A DNA stretch of 38,798 nucleotides, from NCBI RefSeq assembly GCF_000381125.1, contig NZ_KB905956.1, positions 1 through 38,798 on the forward strand, given 5' to 3'. Positions 1 to 8,447 of the stretch are shown in pieces. How positions within the stretch are numbered: position 1 is the stretch's first letter; each line of letters opens with the position of its first letter. This DNA is from Caldimonas manganoxidans ATCC BAA-369 (GTDB taxonomy: Bacteria > Pseudomonadota > Gammaproteobacteria > Burkholderiales > Burkholderiaceae_C). The translations under genes and the position numbers were made by a program. Under the pieces are notes generated by a model that saw nothing but the letters and a program-made list of their open reading frames with translations, did not search any database and was not told the DNA's origin.

Positions 1-1191
1 ATGGCAAAAGGCAAGTTTGAGCGGACCAAGCCGCACGTGAACGTGGGGACGATTGGTCACGTGGACCATGGCAAGACGACGCTGACGGCGGCGATCACGA
101 CGATTTTGGCGGCCAAGTATGGTGGCGAGGCCAAGGCGTACGACCAGATCGACGCGGCGCCGGAGGAGAAGGCGCGCGGCATCACGATCAACACGGCGCA
201 CGTGGAGTACGAGACGGCCAACCGTCACTATGCGCACGTGGACTGCCCCGGGCACGCTGACTACGTGAAGAACATGATCACGGGTGCGGCGCAGATGGAT
301 GGGGCGATTCTGGTGGTGTCGGCTGCGGATGGTCCGATGCCGCAGACGCGCGAGCACATTCTGCTGGCCCGTCAGGTGGGTGTGCCCTACATCATCGTGT
401 TCCTGAACAAGTGCGACATGGTCGACGATGCCGAGCTGCTCGAGCTCGTCGAGATGGAGGTGCGCGAGCTGCTGTCGAAGTACGAGTTCCCTGGGGACGA
501 CACGCCCATCGTGAAGGGGTCGGCCAAGCTGGCGCTCGAAGGCGACAAGGGCGAGCTGGGCGAGCAAGCCATCATGAAGCTGGCCGAGGCGCTGGACACC
601 TACATTCCCACGCCGGAGCGTGCGGTCGATGGCACCTTCCTGATGCCTGTGGAAGACGTGTTCTCGATTTCGGGTCGTGGCACGGTGGTGACCGGTCGCG
701 TGGAGCGCGGGGTCATCAAGGTGGGTGACGAAATCGAGATCGTGGGGATTCGTCCGACGCAGAAGACCACCTGCACGGGTGTGGAGATGTTCCGCAAGCT
801 GCTGGACCAAGGTCAGGCGGGCGACAACGTGGGGATTTTGCTGCGCGGCACCAAGCGTGAGGAAGTCGAGCGTGGGCAAGTGCTGGCCAAGCCGGGCTCG
901 ATCACGCCGCACACGCACTTCACGGCCGAGGTGTACGTGCTGAGCAAGGAAGAAGGTGGGCGTCACACGCCGTTCTTCAACAACTACCGTCCGCAGTTTT
1001 ACTTCCGCACCACGGACGTGACCGGTGCCATCGAACTGCCCAAGGACAAGGAGATGGTGATGCCGGGCGACAACGTGACGATCACCGTCAAGCTGATCGC
1101 GCCCATTGCCATGGAAGAAGGCCTGCGCTTTGCCATCCGCGAAGGCGGCCGCACCGTTGGCGCCGGCGTCGTGTCCAAGATCATCGAGTGA
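1..1191 (+). CDS. tuf: Elongation factor Tu
   Basis: This encodes the GTPase that brings aminoacyl-tRNA to the ribosomal A site. At 396 aa it is full length for bacterial EF-Tu. The GTP-binding motifs are all visible: GHVDHGKT at residues 19-26, DCPGH at 81-85 and NKCD at 136-139. The C-terminal beta-barrel domains 2 and 3 follow and end in the usual VVSKIIE. The window begins on its ATG, so its promoter and any upstream fusA cannot be seen. rpsJ follows after 136 bp, the usual end of a str operon in betaproteobacteria. Many of these genomes carry a second tuf copy; only one is in this window. Confidence 0.99.
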   Translation: MAKGKFERTKPHVNVGTIGHVDHGKTTLTAAITTILAAKYGGEAKAYDQIDAAPEEKARGITINTAHVEYETANRHYAHVDCPGHADYVKNMITGAAQMDGAILVVSAADGPMPQTREHILLARQVGVPYIIVFLNKCDMVDDAELLELVEMEVRELLSKYEFPGDDTPIVKGSAKLALEGDKGELGEQAIMKLAEALDTYIPTPERAVDGTFLMPVEDVFSISGRGTVVTGRVERGVIKVGDEIEIVGIRPTQKTTCTGVEMFRKLLDQGQAGDNVGILLRGTKREEVERGQVLAKPGSITPHTHFTAEVYVLSKEEGGRHTPFFNNYRPQFYFRTTDVTGAIELPKDKEMVMPGDNVTITVKLIAPIAMEEGLRFAIREGGRTVGAGVVSKIIE

Positions 1192-1327
1192 CATGGTGTC
1201 CCTGGGTGTCCGGCGCTCGCCCGCTGGATGCCTGCCCCGAGGGGGCCTGCCGCCCAGGCGGCCTCCTCGTTCCATCATCGCTTCGTTGCAGCGATCGAAG
1301 CTGCAACACTGCTCTTTAGGAGTCACC

Positions 1328-1639
1328 ATGCAAAAGCAAAAGATCCGTATCCGCCTCAAGGCGTTCGACTACAAGCTGATCGATCAGTCGGCGCTGGAGA
1401 TCGTGGACACCGCCAAGCGCACCGGGGCGATCGTCAAGGGCCCGGTGCCCCTGCCGACGCGCATGCAGCGTTTCGACATCCTGCGCTCGCCGCATGTCAA
1501 CAAGACCTCGCGCGACCAGTTCGAGATTCGCACGCACCAGCGCCTGATGGACATCGTCGATCCGACCGACAAGACCGTCGATGCCCTGATGAAGCTGGAT
1601 CTGCCCGCCGGCGTCGACGTGGAAATCAAGTTGCAGTAA
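1328..1639 (+). CDS. rpsJ: 30S ribosomal protein S10
   Basis: This is the small-subunit protein S10 (103 aa), which also serves as NusE in antitermination complexes. The start [19 protein letters not shown] and the internal GPVPLPT and [14 protein letters not shown] motifs are diagnostic. An AGGAG Shine-Dalgarno at about 1318-1322 fixes the ATG at 1328. The gene is 136 bp after tuf but 178 bp before rplC, and that second gap carries a hairpin and a promoter-like site. rpsJ may therefore be transcribed mainly with tuf rather than with the S10 operon that it heads in E. coli. Confidence 0.98.
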   Translation: MQKQKIRIRLKAFDYKLIDQSALEIVDTAKRTGAIVKGPVPLPTRMQRFDILRSPHVNKTSRDQFEIRTHQRLMDIVDPTDKTVDALMKLDLPAGVDVEIKLQ

Positions 1640-1640
1640 A

Positions 1641-1669
1641 CCCCGCAAGGCGCGGGCTGGCTTGCGGGG
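1641..1669 (+). terminator. Hairpin after rpsJ, possible weak terminator
   Basis: CCCCGCAAG (1641-1649) pairs perfectly with CTTGCGGGG (1661-1669) across an 11-nt loop, starting one base after the rpsJ stop. No T-tract follows, so it may attenuate transcription or protect the mRNA 3' end rather than terminate fully. Its right arm overlaps the proposed -35 of the next promoter. Confidence 0.45.
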
Positions 1670-1689
1670 CAGGCCGCGTCTGCTACAAT
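1662..1689 (+). promoter_or_regulatory. Putative S10 operon promoter
   Basis: A sigma70-like pair, TTGCGG at 1662-1667 and TACAAT at 1684-1689 with a 16-bp spacer, precedes rplC by about 130 bp. The -10 matches five of six consensus bases. It would give rplC and the downstream genes a start independent of tuf-rpsJ. Inferred from sequence only. Confidence 0.5.
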
Positions 1690-1700
1690 CATTCTCTTTA

Positions 1701-1735
1701 CCACAAGGCCGCCCACCGAAAGTGGGCCTTTGTGG
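1701..1735 (+). promoter_or_regulatory. rplC leader stem-loop
   Basis: The leader RNA can fold with CCACAA (1701-1706) pairing to TTGTGG (1730-1735) and GCCCAC (1711-1716) to GTGGGC (1722-1727), around a short CGAAA loop. In E. coli, L4 represses the S10 operon through leader hairpins; this structure is a candidate for a comparable role, but nothing in the sequence proves L4 binding. Confidence 0.4.
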
Positions 1736-1817
1736 TTTGTGGTTGCGAAGCCGGCGCCGTTCGGTCTTCGTGCATCAGGTCAGCTCGGCCAATCGTTGTC
1801 GAGCATTGGAGAAAACA

Positions 1818-2492
1818 ATGAGTCTTAGCAATCGTCTCGGATTGCTGGGCCGCAAGGTGGGCATGATGCGCATCTTCACGGGCGACGGCGATGCCGTGCC
1901 GGTGACGGTGCTCGACGTGTCGAACAACCGTGTGGCTCAGGTCAAAACCGTGGAGACCGACGGCTACAACGCCATCCAGGTGGCGTTTGGCACCCGCAAG
2001 GCTTCCCGTGTGACCAAGCCTGAAGCCGGTCATTTCGCCAAGGCCGGCATCGAGGCGGGCGAGATCCTCAAGGAGTTTCGTGTCTCCGCCGAGGTGGCGG
2101 CCGAGTACAAGCCGGGCGCTGTGTTGCCGGTGACGATGTTCTCGGCGGGTCAGGCGGTCGATGTGCAGGGAACCTCCATCGGTAAGGGCTTCGCCGGCAC
2201 CATCAAGCGTCACAACTTCGGTTCGCAGCGTGCCTCCCACGGCAACAGCCGCTCGCACAACGTTCCTGGGTCGATCTCGATGGCTCAGGATCCGGGCCGT
2301 GTGTTCCCTGGCAAGAAAATGTCCGGGCACCTGGGGGATGTGACCGTCACCGTACAAAACTTGGACATCGTGCGCGTCGATGAGGCTCGCCAGCTGCTGC
2401 TGGTCAAAGGGGCTGTGCCTGGCGCCAAGGGTGGCCATGTGGTCGTGCGCCCGGCCGTCAAGGCCAAGGCCAAGAAAGAAGGGGCCAACTGA
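1818..2492 (+). CDS. rplC: 50S ribosomal protein L3
   Basis: L3 (224 aa) is an early-assembly 23S rRNA-binding protein close to the peptidyl transferase centre. It begins [20 protein letters not shown]; the conserved central loop with [12 protein letters not shown] and the [19 protein letters not shown] stretch are both present. The ATG at 1818 follows a GGAG Shine-Dalgarno; an in-frame upstream extension to 1662 would run into the non-coding leader and is not conserved in the family. Its TGA overlaps the rplD ATG by one base (TGATG), which suggests translational coupling. Confidence 0.97.
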   Translation: MSLSNRLGLLGRKVGMMRIFTGDGDAVPVTVLDVSNNRVAQVKTVETDGYNAIQVAFGTRKASRVTKPEAGHFAKAGIEAGEILKEFRVSAEVAAEYKPGAVLPVTMFSAGQAVDVQGTSIGKGFAGTIKRHNFGSQRASHGNSRSHNVPGSISMAQDPGRVFPGKKMSGHLGDVTVTVQNLDIVRVDEARQLLLVKGAVPGAKGGHVVVRPAVKAKAKKEGAN

Positions 2493-3112
2493 TGCAGCTC
2501 GAGCTCCTGAATGAACAGGGTCAGTCGTCGGCCAAGATCGACGCGCCCGATACCGTTTTCGGTCGTGAATACAACGAGGCCCTGGTGCACCAGGTGGTGG
2601 TGGCTTACCAAGCCAACGCTCGCCAGGCCACCCGTGCCCAGAAGGATCGTGGGGCGGTCAAGCACTCCACCAAGAAGCCTTGGCGGCAAAAGGGGACCGG
2701 CCGTGCGCGTGCCGGGATGACCTCATCGCCGCTGTGGCGTGGCGGTGGTCGGATTTTCCCGAACAGCCCCAACGAAAACTTCACGCACAAAGTCAACAAG
2801 AAGATGTACCGCGCCGGCATGGCTGCCATCTTCTCGCAGCTGGCCCGCGAAGGTCGCCTGGCCGTGGTGGACTCGCTGAAAGTCGAGGCGCCCAAAACCA
2901 AGCTGTTGGCGGCCAAATTCAAGGCCATGGGCCTGGAGTCCGTGCTGGTGATTGCCGACCAGATCGACGAAAACTTGTATCTGGCGTCGCGCAATCTGGC
3001 CAATGTGCTCGTCGTCGAGCCCCGCTACGCCGATCCGGTGTCGCTGGTGCACTACAAGAAGGTGCTCGTGACCAAGGCCGCGATCGAGCAGCTCAAGGAG
3101 ATGCTGGCATGA
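2492..3112 (+). CDS. rplD: 50S ribosomal protein L4
   Basis: L4 (206 aa) binds domain I of 23S rRNA and lines the exit tunnel with a long loop. The loop is visible as [18 protein letters not shown] (about residues 53-70), followed by [15 protein letters not shown]. In E. coli it is also the autorepressor of the S10 operon, and a structured leader lies upstream of rplC here. The start overlaps the rplC stop by one base and the end overlaps rplW by four (ATGA), so the three are probably translated in series. Confidence 0.98.
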   Translation: MQLELLNEQGQSSAKIDAPDTVFGREYNEALVHQVVVAYQANARQATRAQKDRGAVKHSTKKPWRQKGTGRARAGMTSSPLWRGGGRIFPNSPNENFTHKVNKKMYRAGMAAIFSQLAREGRLAVVDSLKVEAPKTKLLAAKFKAMGLESVLVIADQIDENLYLASRNLANVLVVEPRYADPVSLVHYKKVLVTKAAIEQLKEMLA

Positions 3113-3423
3113 GCGCCCCGAAATTCAATGAAGGCCGCCTGATGCAGGTGCTGGTCGCTCCCATCGTCTCGGAAAAGGCGACCGCGGTTGCGGAAAAGCA
3201 CAATCAGGTGTTGTTCAAGGTCCTGCGCGACGCCACCAAGCCCGAGATCAAAGCGGCTGTGGAGCTGCTGTTCAAGGTCGAGGTCGAGGGCGTGCAGGTG
3301 GTGAATCAGAAGGGCAAGGTCAAGCGCTTCGGTCGTTCCATGGGTCGGCGTGATCACGTCAAGAAGGCCTATGTGTCGCTGAAGGAAGGCCAGGAGCTCA
3401 ACTTCTCTGGGGAGGCTGCGTAA
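3109..3423 (+). CDS. rplW: 50S ribosomal protein L23
   Basis: L23 (104 aa) sits at the tunnel exit and is the docking site for trigger factor and SRP. The start [20 protein letters not shown] and the motif [20 protein letters not shown] identify it. The ATG at 3109 overlaps the rplD stop as ATGA, and the stop TAA is directly followed by the rplB ATG with no spacer. Length is normal for betaproteobacteria. Confidence 0.97.
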   Translation: MSAPKFNEGRLMQVLVAPIVSEKATAVAEKHNQVLFKVLRDATKPEIKAAVELLFKVEVEGVQVVNQKGKVKRFGRSMGRRDHVKKAYVSLKEGQELNFSGEAA

Positions 3424-4248
3424 ATGGCCGTCATCAAACTCAAGCCCACCTCGCCCGGCCGTCGCGCCGTGGTGAAAGTGGTGCACAAGCACCTGCACAA
3501 GGGCGCTCCCGAGAAGTCTTTGATCGAGCCCCAGAAGCAGAACGCCGGCCGTAACAACAACGGTCACATCACCACCCGTCACAAGGGGGGTGGGCACAAG
3601 CATCACTACCGTGTGATCGACTTCCGTCGCAACAAAGACGGTATTCCCGCCAAGGTCGAGCGTATCGAGTACGACCCGAACCGCACGGCGCATATCGCAT
3701 TGTTGTGCTATGCGGACGGCGAGCGTCGTTACATCATCGCCCCGAAGGGGTTGGAGGTGGGGGCGACCGTGCTCAGCGGCTCGGACGCCCCGATCAAAGC
3801 GGGCAATGCGCTGCCCATCCGCAACATTCCGGTGGGTTCGACCATCCACTGCATCGAGATGTTGCCGGGCAAGGGGGCTCAAATCGCCCGTTCGGCTGGG
3901 ACGTCGGCCGTGTTGATGGCTCGCGAAGGCGCTTATGCGCAGGTCCGGTTGCGTTCGGGTGAGGTTCGCAAGATCCACATCGAGTGCCGTGCCACGATCG
4001 GCGAGGTCAGCAACGAAGAACACAGCCTGCGTCAGTACGGCAAGGCCGGCGCGGTGCGCTGGAGGGGGATCCGCCCGACCGTGCGTGGCGTCGCGATGAA
4101 CCCGATCGACCACCCGCACGGTGGTGGTGAGGGTCGCACCGGTGAGGCCCGCGCGCCCGTGTCGCCGTGGAATACCTTGACCAAGGGCTACCGCACCCGT
4201 CGCAACAAGCGCACTCAGACGATGATCGTCTCGCGCCGCAAGAAATAA
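3424..4248 (+). CDS. rplB: 50S ribosomal protein L2
   Basis: L2 (274 aa) is needed for subunit association and peptidyl transferase activity. Residues near the start include [14 protein letters not shown]; the [19 protein letters not shown] segment and the C-terminal [16 protein letters not shown] segment, with its conserved functional histidine, are intact. It starts at the base after the rplW stop, with GGGGAGG Shine-Dalgarno-like sequence inside the end of rplW. Full length, nothing unusual. Confidence 0.98.
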   Translation: MAVIKLKPTSPGRRAVVKVVHKHLHKGAPEKSLIEPQKQNAGRNNNGHITTRHKGGGHKHHYRVIDFRRNKDGIPAKVERIEYDPNRTAHIALLCYADGERRYIIAPKGLEVGATVLSGSDAPIKAGNALPIRNIPVGSTIHCIEMLPGKGAQIARSAGTSAVLMAREGAYAQVRLRSGEVRKIHIECRATIGEVSNEEHSLRQYGKAGAVRWRGIRPTVRGVAMNPIDHPHGGGEGRTGEARAPVSPWNTLTKGYRTRRNKRTQTMIVSRRKK

Positions 4249-4257
4249 GAGGACGCT

Positions 4258-4533
4258 ATGGCTCGTTCACTCAAGAAAGGCCCGTTCGTCGACCACCACC
4301 TGATGGCCAAGGTCGAGAAGGCCGTCGAGACCAAGGACAAGAAGCCGATCAAGACCTGGTCGCGTCGCTCGACGATCCTGCCTGAATTCATCGGTCTGAC
4401 GATCGCGGTGCACAACGGTAAGCAACACGTGCCGGTGTATGTGACCGACCAAATGGTCGGCCACAAACTCGGCGAGTTCGCGCTGACCCGCACGTTCAAG
4501 GGTCACCCCGCGGACAAGAAGGCGAAGAAGTAA
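4258..4533 (+). CDS. rpsS: 30S ribosomal protein S19
   Basis: S19 (91 aa) forms a complex with S13 in the head of the 30S subunit near the A-site t[23 protein letters not shown] at the N-terminus and [16 protein letters not shown] near the C-terminus are typical. A GAGGACG Shine-Dalgarno lies just before the ATG. It is 9 bp after rplB and 9 bp before rplV within the S10 operon. Confidence 0.97.
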   Translation: MARSLKKGPFVDHHLMAKVEKAVETKDKKPIKTWSRRSTILPEFIGLTIAVHNGKQHVPVYVTDQMVGHKLGEFALTRTFKGHPADKKAKK

Positions 4534-4542
4534 GGAGCGGCG

Positions 4543-4872
4543 ATGGAAACCAGAGCAATCGTTCGCGGTGTGCGCCTGTCGGTCGACAAAGGCCGTCTGG
4601 TGGCTGACATGATCCGCGGCAAAAAGGTCGACCAGGCCCTCGACATTCTGACATTCACGCGCAAGAAGGCTGCAGGCATCATCAAGAAGGCGCTGGAGTC
4701 CGCCATCGCCAACGCCGAGCACAACGCCGGTGCCGACATCGATGAGCTGAAAGTCAAGACGATCTACGTGGAGCAAGGCACCACGCTGAAGCGCTTTACC
4801 GCCCGGGCCAAGGGCCGTGGCAATCGCATCAGCAAGCCCACCTGCCACATCTTTGTGACCGTCGGCAACTAA
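4543..4872 (+). CDS. rplV: 50S ribosomal protein L22
   Basis: L22 (109 aa) contacts all 23S rRNA domains and its beta-hairpin narrows the exit tunnel, where macrolide-resistance mutations occur. The sequence begins [20 protein letters not shown] and contains the conserved hairpin region [20 protein letters not shown] near the C-terminus. AAGGAG precedes the ATG. Position between rpsS and rpsC is canonical. Confidence 0.97.
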   Translation: METRAIVRGVRLSVDKGRLVADMIRGKKVDQALDILTFTRKKAAGIIKKALESAIANAEHNAGADIDELKVKTIYVEQGTTLKRFTARAKGRGNRISKPTCHIFVTVGN

Positions 4873-4889
4873 GGGGCAGAAAGAGAACC

Positions 4890-5768
4890 ATGGGACAGAA
4901 AATCCATCCGACCGGTTTCCGGCTGCCCGTCACCCGTGCCTGGGCGTCGCGCTGGTATGCGTCCAACCGCAATTTCAGCCAGATGTTGGCCGATGACCTG
5001 CAGGTGCGCGAGTATCTGAAGCAGCGTCTGAAGAATGCTGCCGTCTCGCGCATCCTGATCGAGCGCCCTGCCAAGAATGCTCGCATCACGATTTTCTCGG
5101 CGCGCCCGGGTGTGGTGATCGGCAAGAAGGGCGAGGACATCGAAAGCCTCAAGGCCGAGTTGGCCAAGCGCTTGGGCGTGCCCGTGGCGGTGAACATCGA
5201 GGAGGTGCGCAAGCCCGAGATCGATGCGCAGCTCATTGCCGATTCGATCACCCAGCAGCTCGAAAAGCGCATCATGTTCCGCCGCGCCATGAAGCGCGCG
5301 ATGCAAAACGCGATGCGACTGGGCGCACAGGGCATCAAGATCATGTCCTCCGGCCGACTCAACGGCATCGAAATCGCGCGGACCGAGTGGTACCGTGAGG
5401 GTCGCGTGCCTCTGCACACCCTGCGTGCCGACATCGACTATGGCTTCTCGGAAGCCAAGACCACGTATGGCGTCATCGGCGTCAAAGTGTGGGTCTACAA
5501 AGGCGAGCGTCTGGGTCGCGGCGAGCAGCCGACGGCCAAGACCGAGGAGCGTCCGGAAGATGACCGCCGTGGCCGTCGCGGCCCGCGCAGCGACCGCCCT
5601 GCGGGCGATCGGCGTCCCCCGCGCGGCGCTGCGCGCACTGCGGCCGGCCGCAATGAAGCGCCGGCCGACGGCAGTGACAAGCCGGCCGAGGCCGCGGACG
5701 CGCCCAAGACGGCCGTCAAGCGCGTGCGCAAAGCGGCTTCGCCCGCCGGCGAGGTCAAAGGAGAATAA
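4890..5768 (+). CDS. rpsC: 30S ribosomal protein S3, with long charged C-terminal tail
   Basis: S3 lies at the mRNA entry channel and contributes to helicase activity. The N-terminal region ([18 protein letters not shown]), the KH domain with [11 protein letters not shown] (about residues 73-83) and the C-terminal S3 domain ending [14 protein letters not shown] are all present. At 292 aa it is about 60 residues longer than the 233-aa E. coli protein. The extra part, from about residue 215, is rich in Arg, Gly, Pro, Ala, Asp and Glu and looks disordered. Such tails are common in Burkholderiales; no separate function can be read from it. Confidence 0.97.
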   Translation: MGQKIHPTGFRLPVTRAWASRWYASNRNFSQMLADDLQVREYLKQRLKNAAVSRILIERPAKNARITIFSARPGVVIGKKGEDIESLKAELAKRLGVPVAVNIEEVRKPEIDAQLIADSITQQLEKRIMFRRAMKRAMQNAMRLGAQGIKIMSSGRLNGIEIARTEWYREGRVPLHTLRADIDYGFSEAKTTYGVIGVKVWVYKGERLGRGEQPTAKTEERPEDDRRGRRGPRSDRPAGDRRPPRGAARTAAGRNEAPADGSDKPAEAADAPKTAVKRVRKAASPAGEVKGE

Positions 5769-5771
5769 GAC

Positions 5772-6188
5772 ATGCTGCAACCTGCTCGTCGCAAATACCG
5801 CAAGGAGCAAAAAGGCCGCAACACGGGCGTGGCCACCCGCGGTGCGACCGTGGCGTTCGGTGATTTCGGCTTGAAGGCCACCGAGCGCGGCCGCATCACG
5901 GCCCGCCAAATCGAGGCGGCCCGCCGTGCGATTTCCCGTCACGTCAAACGTGGCGGCCGCATTTGGATCCGCATCTTCCCGGACAAGCCGATTTCCCAGA
6001 AACCCGCCGAAGTGCGTATGGGTAACGGCAAAGGCAATCCCGAATATTGGGTGGCCGAGATCCAGCCGGGCAAAGTGCTGTATGAGATCAACGGCGTGCC
6101 CGAGCAACTCGCCCGCGAGGCCTTCCAGCTGGCTGCGGCCAAGCTGCCGCTGAAGACCATCTTCGTGAGCCGTCAGATCGGCGCCTGA
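5772..6188 (+). CDS. rplP: 50S ribosomal protein L16
   Basis: L16 (138 aa) organises the A-site architecture of the large subunit. [27 protein letters not shown] and [21 protein letters not shown] are strongly conserved. It starts three bases after the rpsC stop, with AAGGAG inside the rpsC terminus acting as Shine-Dalgarno. The arginine modified by YcfD in E. coli falls in the conserved VRMGNGKG region, but whether a modifying enzyme exists here is not visible. Confidence 0.98.
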   Translation: MLQPARRKYRKEQKGRNTGVATRGATVAFGDFGLKATERGRITARQIEAARRAISRHVKRGGRIWIRIFPDKPISQKPAEVRMGNGKGNPEYWVAEIQPGKVLYEINGVPEQLAREAFQLAAAKLPLKTIFVSRQIGA

Positions 6189-6208
6189 ACCGCATTCGGA
6201 GTATCGAC

Positions 6209-6412
6209 ATGAAAGCATCTGAACTGCGTAGCAAGGACGTCGCTGGCCTGGAGAAGGAATTGGCAGACTTGCTCAAGGCCCATTTCGGGCTGCGCATGCA
6301 AAAGGGAACCCAGCAGCTGAGCAACACGGCTGCGCTGGGCAAGACCCGCCGTGACATCGCTCGCGTCAAGACCATCCTGGCGCAGAAGAAGAGGGAAGGA
6401 GCCGCGAAATGA
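6209..6412 (+). CDS. rpmC: 50S ribosomal protein L29
   Basis: L29 (67 aa) is a small two-helix protein next to L23 at the tunnel exit. [18 protein letters not shown] at the start and [20 protein letters not shown] near the end match the family. The gene overlaps rpsQ by four bases (ATGA), which suggests translational coupling. Confidence 0.95.
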   Translation: MKASELRSKDVAGLEKELADLLKAHFGLRMQKGTQQLSNTAALGKTRRDIARVKTILAQKKREGAAK

Positions 6413-6684
6413 CGCAAGCTCAAGGCGCCGTGAAGAACACTCGCACGCTGATTGGGCGTGTGGTGAGTGACAAGCGGGCCAAGACCGTCACCGTCTTGGT
6501 CGAGCGTCGTACCAAGCACGAGCTGTACGGCAAGATCGTGGCCCGTTCGCGCAAGTACCACGCCCATGACGAAAAGGGCGAGTACAAAATGGGCGATCTG
6601 GTGGAGATTGCCGAGGGTCGTCCGGTGTCCAAGACCAAGGCCTGGTATGTCACCCGCCTGATCGAAAGGGCCCGCGAGGTCTGA
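6409..6684 (+). CDS. rpsQ: 30S ribosomal protein S17
   Basis: S17 (91 aa) is a primary 16S rRNA binder with an OB fold. The typical core is [20 protein letters not shown], followed by [19 protein letters not shown] and the C-terminal [16 protein letters not shown]. It is the last gene of the S10 operon here: a hairpin terminator lies 57 bp downstream, before a peroxiredoxin gene, instead of the usual direct run into rplN. Confidence 0.97.
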   Translation: MTQAQGAVKNTRTLIGRVVSDKRAKTVTVLVERRTKHELYGKIVARSRKYHAHDEKGEYKMGDLVEIAEGRPVSKTKAWYVTRLIERAREV

Positions 6685-6740
6685 CCCCCAGGGTCTGAAC
6701 GGCCCGCTGGCGGCCTGGGTTTCCGGGCCGCCCGCCGGCG

Positions 6741-6780
6741 AAAACGGCCGGTTCGCCTCACACTGGCGGCCGGCCGTTTT
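6741..6780 (+). terminator. Intrinsic terminator of the S10 operon
   Basis: AAAACGGCCGG (6741-6751) pairs perfectly with CCGGCCGTTTT (6770-6780) across an 18-nt loop. The 3' T-tract is only four bases but the stem is very stable and A/T-flanked, as in bidirectional terminators. It lies between rpsQ and the peroxiredoxin gene. Confidence 0.7.
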
Positions 6781-6828
6781 CACATCCGTGGCCGGTGTTC
6801 ATCATCCCAAGCAACCCAGGAGACGACG

Positions 6829-7344
6829 ATGCTCAAAGTCGGTGACAAGCTGCCAGCCGGTACGCTGCAGGAATTTATCGAGGTCGAGGGGCAGGGCTGC
6901 TCGATCGGCCCGAACAGCTTCGACATCCACCAGTCCACCGCGGGCAAGACGGTGGCCATTTTTGGCGTGCCCGGCGCGTTCACCCCGACGTGTTCGGCCA
7001 AGCACCTGCCGGGCTACCTGGAATTGGCCGACGCCTTCAAGGCCGCCGGCGTGGATGAAATCTGGTGCGTGGCGGTCAACGATGCGTTCGTGATGGGCGC
7101 TTGGGGCCGCGAGCAGAAGACGGCCGGCAAAGTGCGCATGATGGCCGACGGCAGCGCTGACTTTGCGCGCGCCACGGGTCTGACGCTGGATCTGACCGCC
7201 CGGGGCATGGGGGTGCGATCCCAACGGTATTCGATGTTGGTCGTCGACGGGGTGGTCAAGACGCTGAACATCGAGGCCCCCGGCAAGTTCGAGGTGAGCG
7301 ATGCGGCCACCCTGCTGAAGCAGGCCCAGGCCTTGCGCGGCTGA
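6829..7344 (+). CDS. Peroxiredoxin, Prx5/AhpE-like redoxin
   Basis: This is a thiol peroxidase expected to reduce H2O2 and organic peroxides in the cytoplasm; no signal peptide is visible. The Prx5-type active-site motif PGAFTPTCS spans residues 48-56, with the peroxidatic cysteine at C55, T52 two turns before it, and conserved R130/R133 in the RSQRYSM segment. C80 (in the IWCVAVND stretch) and C24 are other cysteines and could resolve the disulfide. Length (171 aa) is normal. A strong AGGAGA Shine-Dalgarno precedes the ATG. The gene sits inside the ribosomal cluster, between the rpsQ terminator and the rplN promoter, and so is probably its own transcription unit or served by readthrough. Why it is here is not evident from sequence. 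Confidence 0.93.
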   Translation: MLKVGDKLPAGTLQEFIEVEGQGCSIGPNSFDIHQSTAGKTVAIFGVPGAFTPTCSAKHLPGYLELADAFKAAGVDEIWCVAVNDAFVMGAWGREQKTAGKVRMMADGSADFARATGLTLDLTARGMGVRSQRYSMLVVDGVVKTLNIEAPGKFEVSDAATLLKQAQALRG

Positions 7345-7390
7345 GCTTCCCGGGGCCTGGCGGCGCAGCAGGCGCACTGCGCGTGCGGCC

Positions 7391-7433
7391 GGCGCCCGGC
7401 CCGACACCCCTTGCGAGGCGGGCCGGGGGCGCC
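7391..7433 (+). terminator. GC-rich hairpin after the peroxiredoxin gene
   Basis: GGCGCCCGGCCCG (7391-7403) can pair with the stretch at about 7419-7433 (CGGGCCGGGGGCGCC), leaving a two-base bulge. There is no T-tract, so this may be a Rho-assisted stop or an mRNA-stabilising hairpin rather than a clean intrinsic terminator. Confidence 0.4.
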
Positions 7434-7451
7434 CCAGGGGGTTCAGAGCAG

Positions 7452-7480
7452 TTGACGCGAGAAAAAACTTCTACGACAAT
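7452..7480 (+). promoter_or_regulatory. Putative spc operon promoter
   Basis: TTGACG (7452-7457, five of six -35 bases) and GACAAT (7475-7480, four of six -10 bases) are separated by exactly 17 bp, within a locally A-rich stretch (GAGAAAAAACTT) in an otherwise GC-rich gap. It points to rplN and the genes after it. Confidence 0.6.
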
Positions 7481-7531
7481 ATGCAGCTTCGCCGGAAATC
7501 GGCTGATTTTGCGTGCACCAAAGGCTGCGTG

Positions 7532-7579
7532 TGGTACGAGCGCGAGCTGGTACGAGCACAAGCTGGTACGAGCATCAGC
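7532..7579 (+). repeat. Three 16-bp tandem direct repeats in the rplN leader
   Basis: The units are TGGTACGAGCGCGAGC, TGGTACGAGCACAAGC and TGGTACGAGCATCAGC, perfectly contiguous. The first ten bases and the last three are identical; variation is confined to the positions between. They lie about 50 bp downstream of the promoter -10 and 150 bp upstream of the rplN start, so they would be transcribed. Function unknown. Confidence 0.9.
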
Positions 7580-7727
7580 GGCGGTGCTTGAGCCAAAGTC
7601 AGAGCGCGCCGGCTTCGCCCAAGCGGGTGTCTGCCATCGGGTAGGCATTCGACGGGCCCAAGACTGACCGCTTTGCCTTTTCCGTGATGGGCACGGGGGG
7701 ATTCGGCGGGAGAAGTTGGGGACTTTC

Positions 7728-8096
7728 ATGATTCAAATGCAATCGCGACTCGACGTCGCCGACAACACTGGCGCCAAGTCCGTCATGTGCATCAAGGTGC
7801 TGGGCGGGTCCAAGCGCCGTTATGCCGGGATTGGCGACATCATCAAGGTCAGCATCAAGGAAGCTGCGCCGCGCGGCCGCGTCAAGAAGGGCGAGGTGTA
7901 TAGCGCGGTGGTCGTGCGTACGGCCAAGGGGGTGCGTCGTCAGGACGGCTCGGTGATCAAGTTCGATGGCAACGCGGCCGTGCTCCTGAACAACAAGCTG
8001 GAGCCGATCGGCACCCGCATCTTCGGCCCGGTGACCCGCGAGCTGCGCACCGAGCGTTTCATGAAGATCGTGTCGCTCGCCCCCGAAGTGCTTTGA
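7728..8096 (+). CDS. rplN: 50S ribosomal protein L14
   Basis: L14 (122 aa) lies at the subunit interface and is the target of the silencing factor Rsf[21 protein letters not shown] and [20 protein letters not shown] are diagnostic. The ATG at 7728 gives the exact family length; an in-frame TTG at 7716 would add four residues and is not the family start. It is the first gene of the spc section, with a separate promoter about 250 bp upstream. Confidence 0.97.
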   Translation: MIQMQSRLDVADNTGAKSVMCIKVLGGSKRRYAGIGDIIKVSIKEAAPRGRVKKGEVYSAVVVRTAKGVRRQDGSVIKFDGNAAVLLNNKLEPIGTRIFGPVTRELRTERFMKIVSLAPEVL

Positions 8097-8117
8097 GCTT
8101 CAAGCCGAGGACAGGTC

Positions 8118-8435
8118 ATGAACAAGATTCGTAAGGGCGACCAGGTCATCGTGTTGACCGGGCGCGACAAGGGCAAGCGCGGGACGGTGACGGCGCGCAT
8201 CGACTCGCAGTACATCGTCGTCGAGGGGGTCAACGTGGTCAAAAAACACGTGCGCCCCAACCCGATGAAAGGCACGACCGGTGGCATCGTCGACAAGGCC
8301 ATGCCCATCCATCAGTCCAATGTGGCGATTTACAACGCCGCGACGGGCAAGGCTGACCGGGTCGGGTTCAAGCTGCTGGCTGACGGCAAGAAGGTGCGCG
8401 TCTACAAGTCCAGCGGCGAAGAGATCAAGGCGTAA
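8118..8435 (+). CDS. rplX: 50S ribosomal protein L24
   Basis: L24 (105 aa) initiates large-subunit assembly and carries a KOW motif. The N-terminal [20 protein letters not shown] is the KOW segment, and [19 protein letters not shown] follows. GAGGACAGG before the ATG supplies the Shine-Dalgarno. The gene is 21 bp after rplN and 12 bp before rplE. Confidence 0.97.
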   Translation: MNKIRKGDQVIVLTGRDKGKRGTVTARIDSQYIVVEGVNVVKKHVRPNPMKGTTGGIVDKAMPIHQSNVAIYNAATGKADRVGFKLLADGKKVRVYKSSGEEIKA

Positions 8436-8447
8436 GAGGTGTTCGAG

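Larger units (their letters stand above)
7345..7727 (+). other. 383-bp non-coding region before rplN
   Basis: No supported gene lies here. From left to right it contains a GC-rich hairpin just after the peroxiredoxin gene (7391-7433), a sigma70-like promoter (7452-7480) and three tandem 16-bp repeats (7532-7579). About 150 bp of further leader runs up to the rplN Shine-Dalgarno. It separates the S10 and spc parts of the cluster and would give rplN an mRNA leader of roughly 240 nt. Confidence 0.7.

Noticed and set aside
4869-6218. A 449-codon - strand frame opposite rpsC-rplP
   Set aside because: It is the antisense shadow of highly conserved ribosomal protein genes.
7532-7579. CRISPR-like array
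   Set aside because: The 16-bp units are contiguous with no spacers and no cas genes are nearby.
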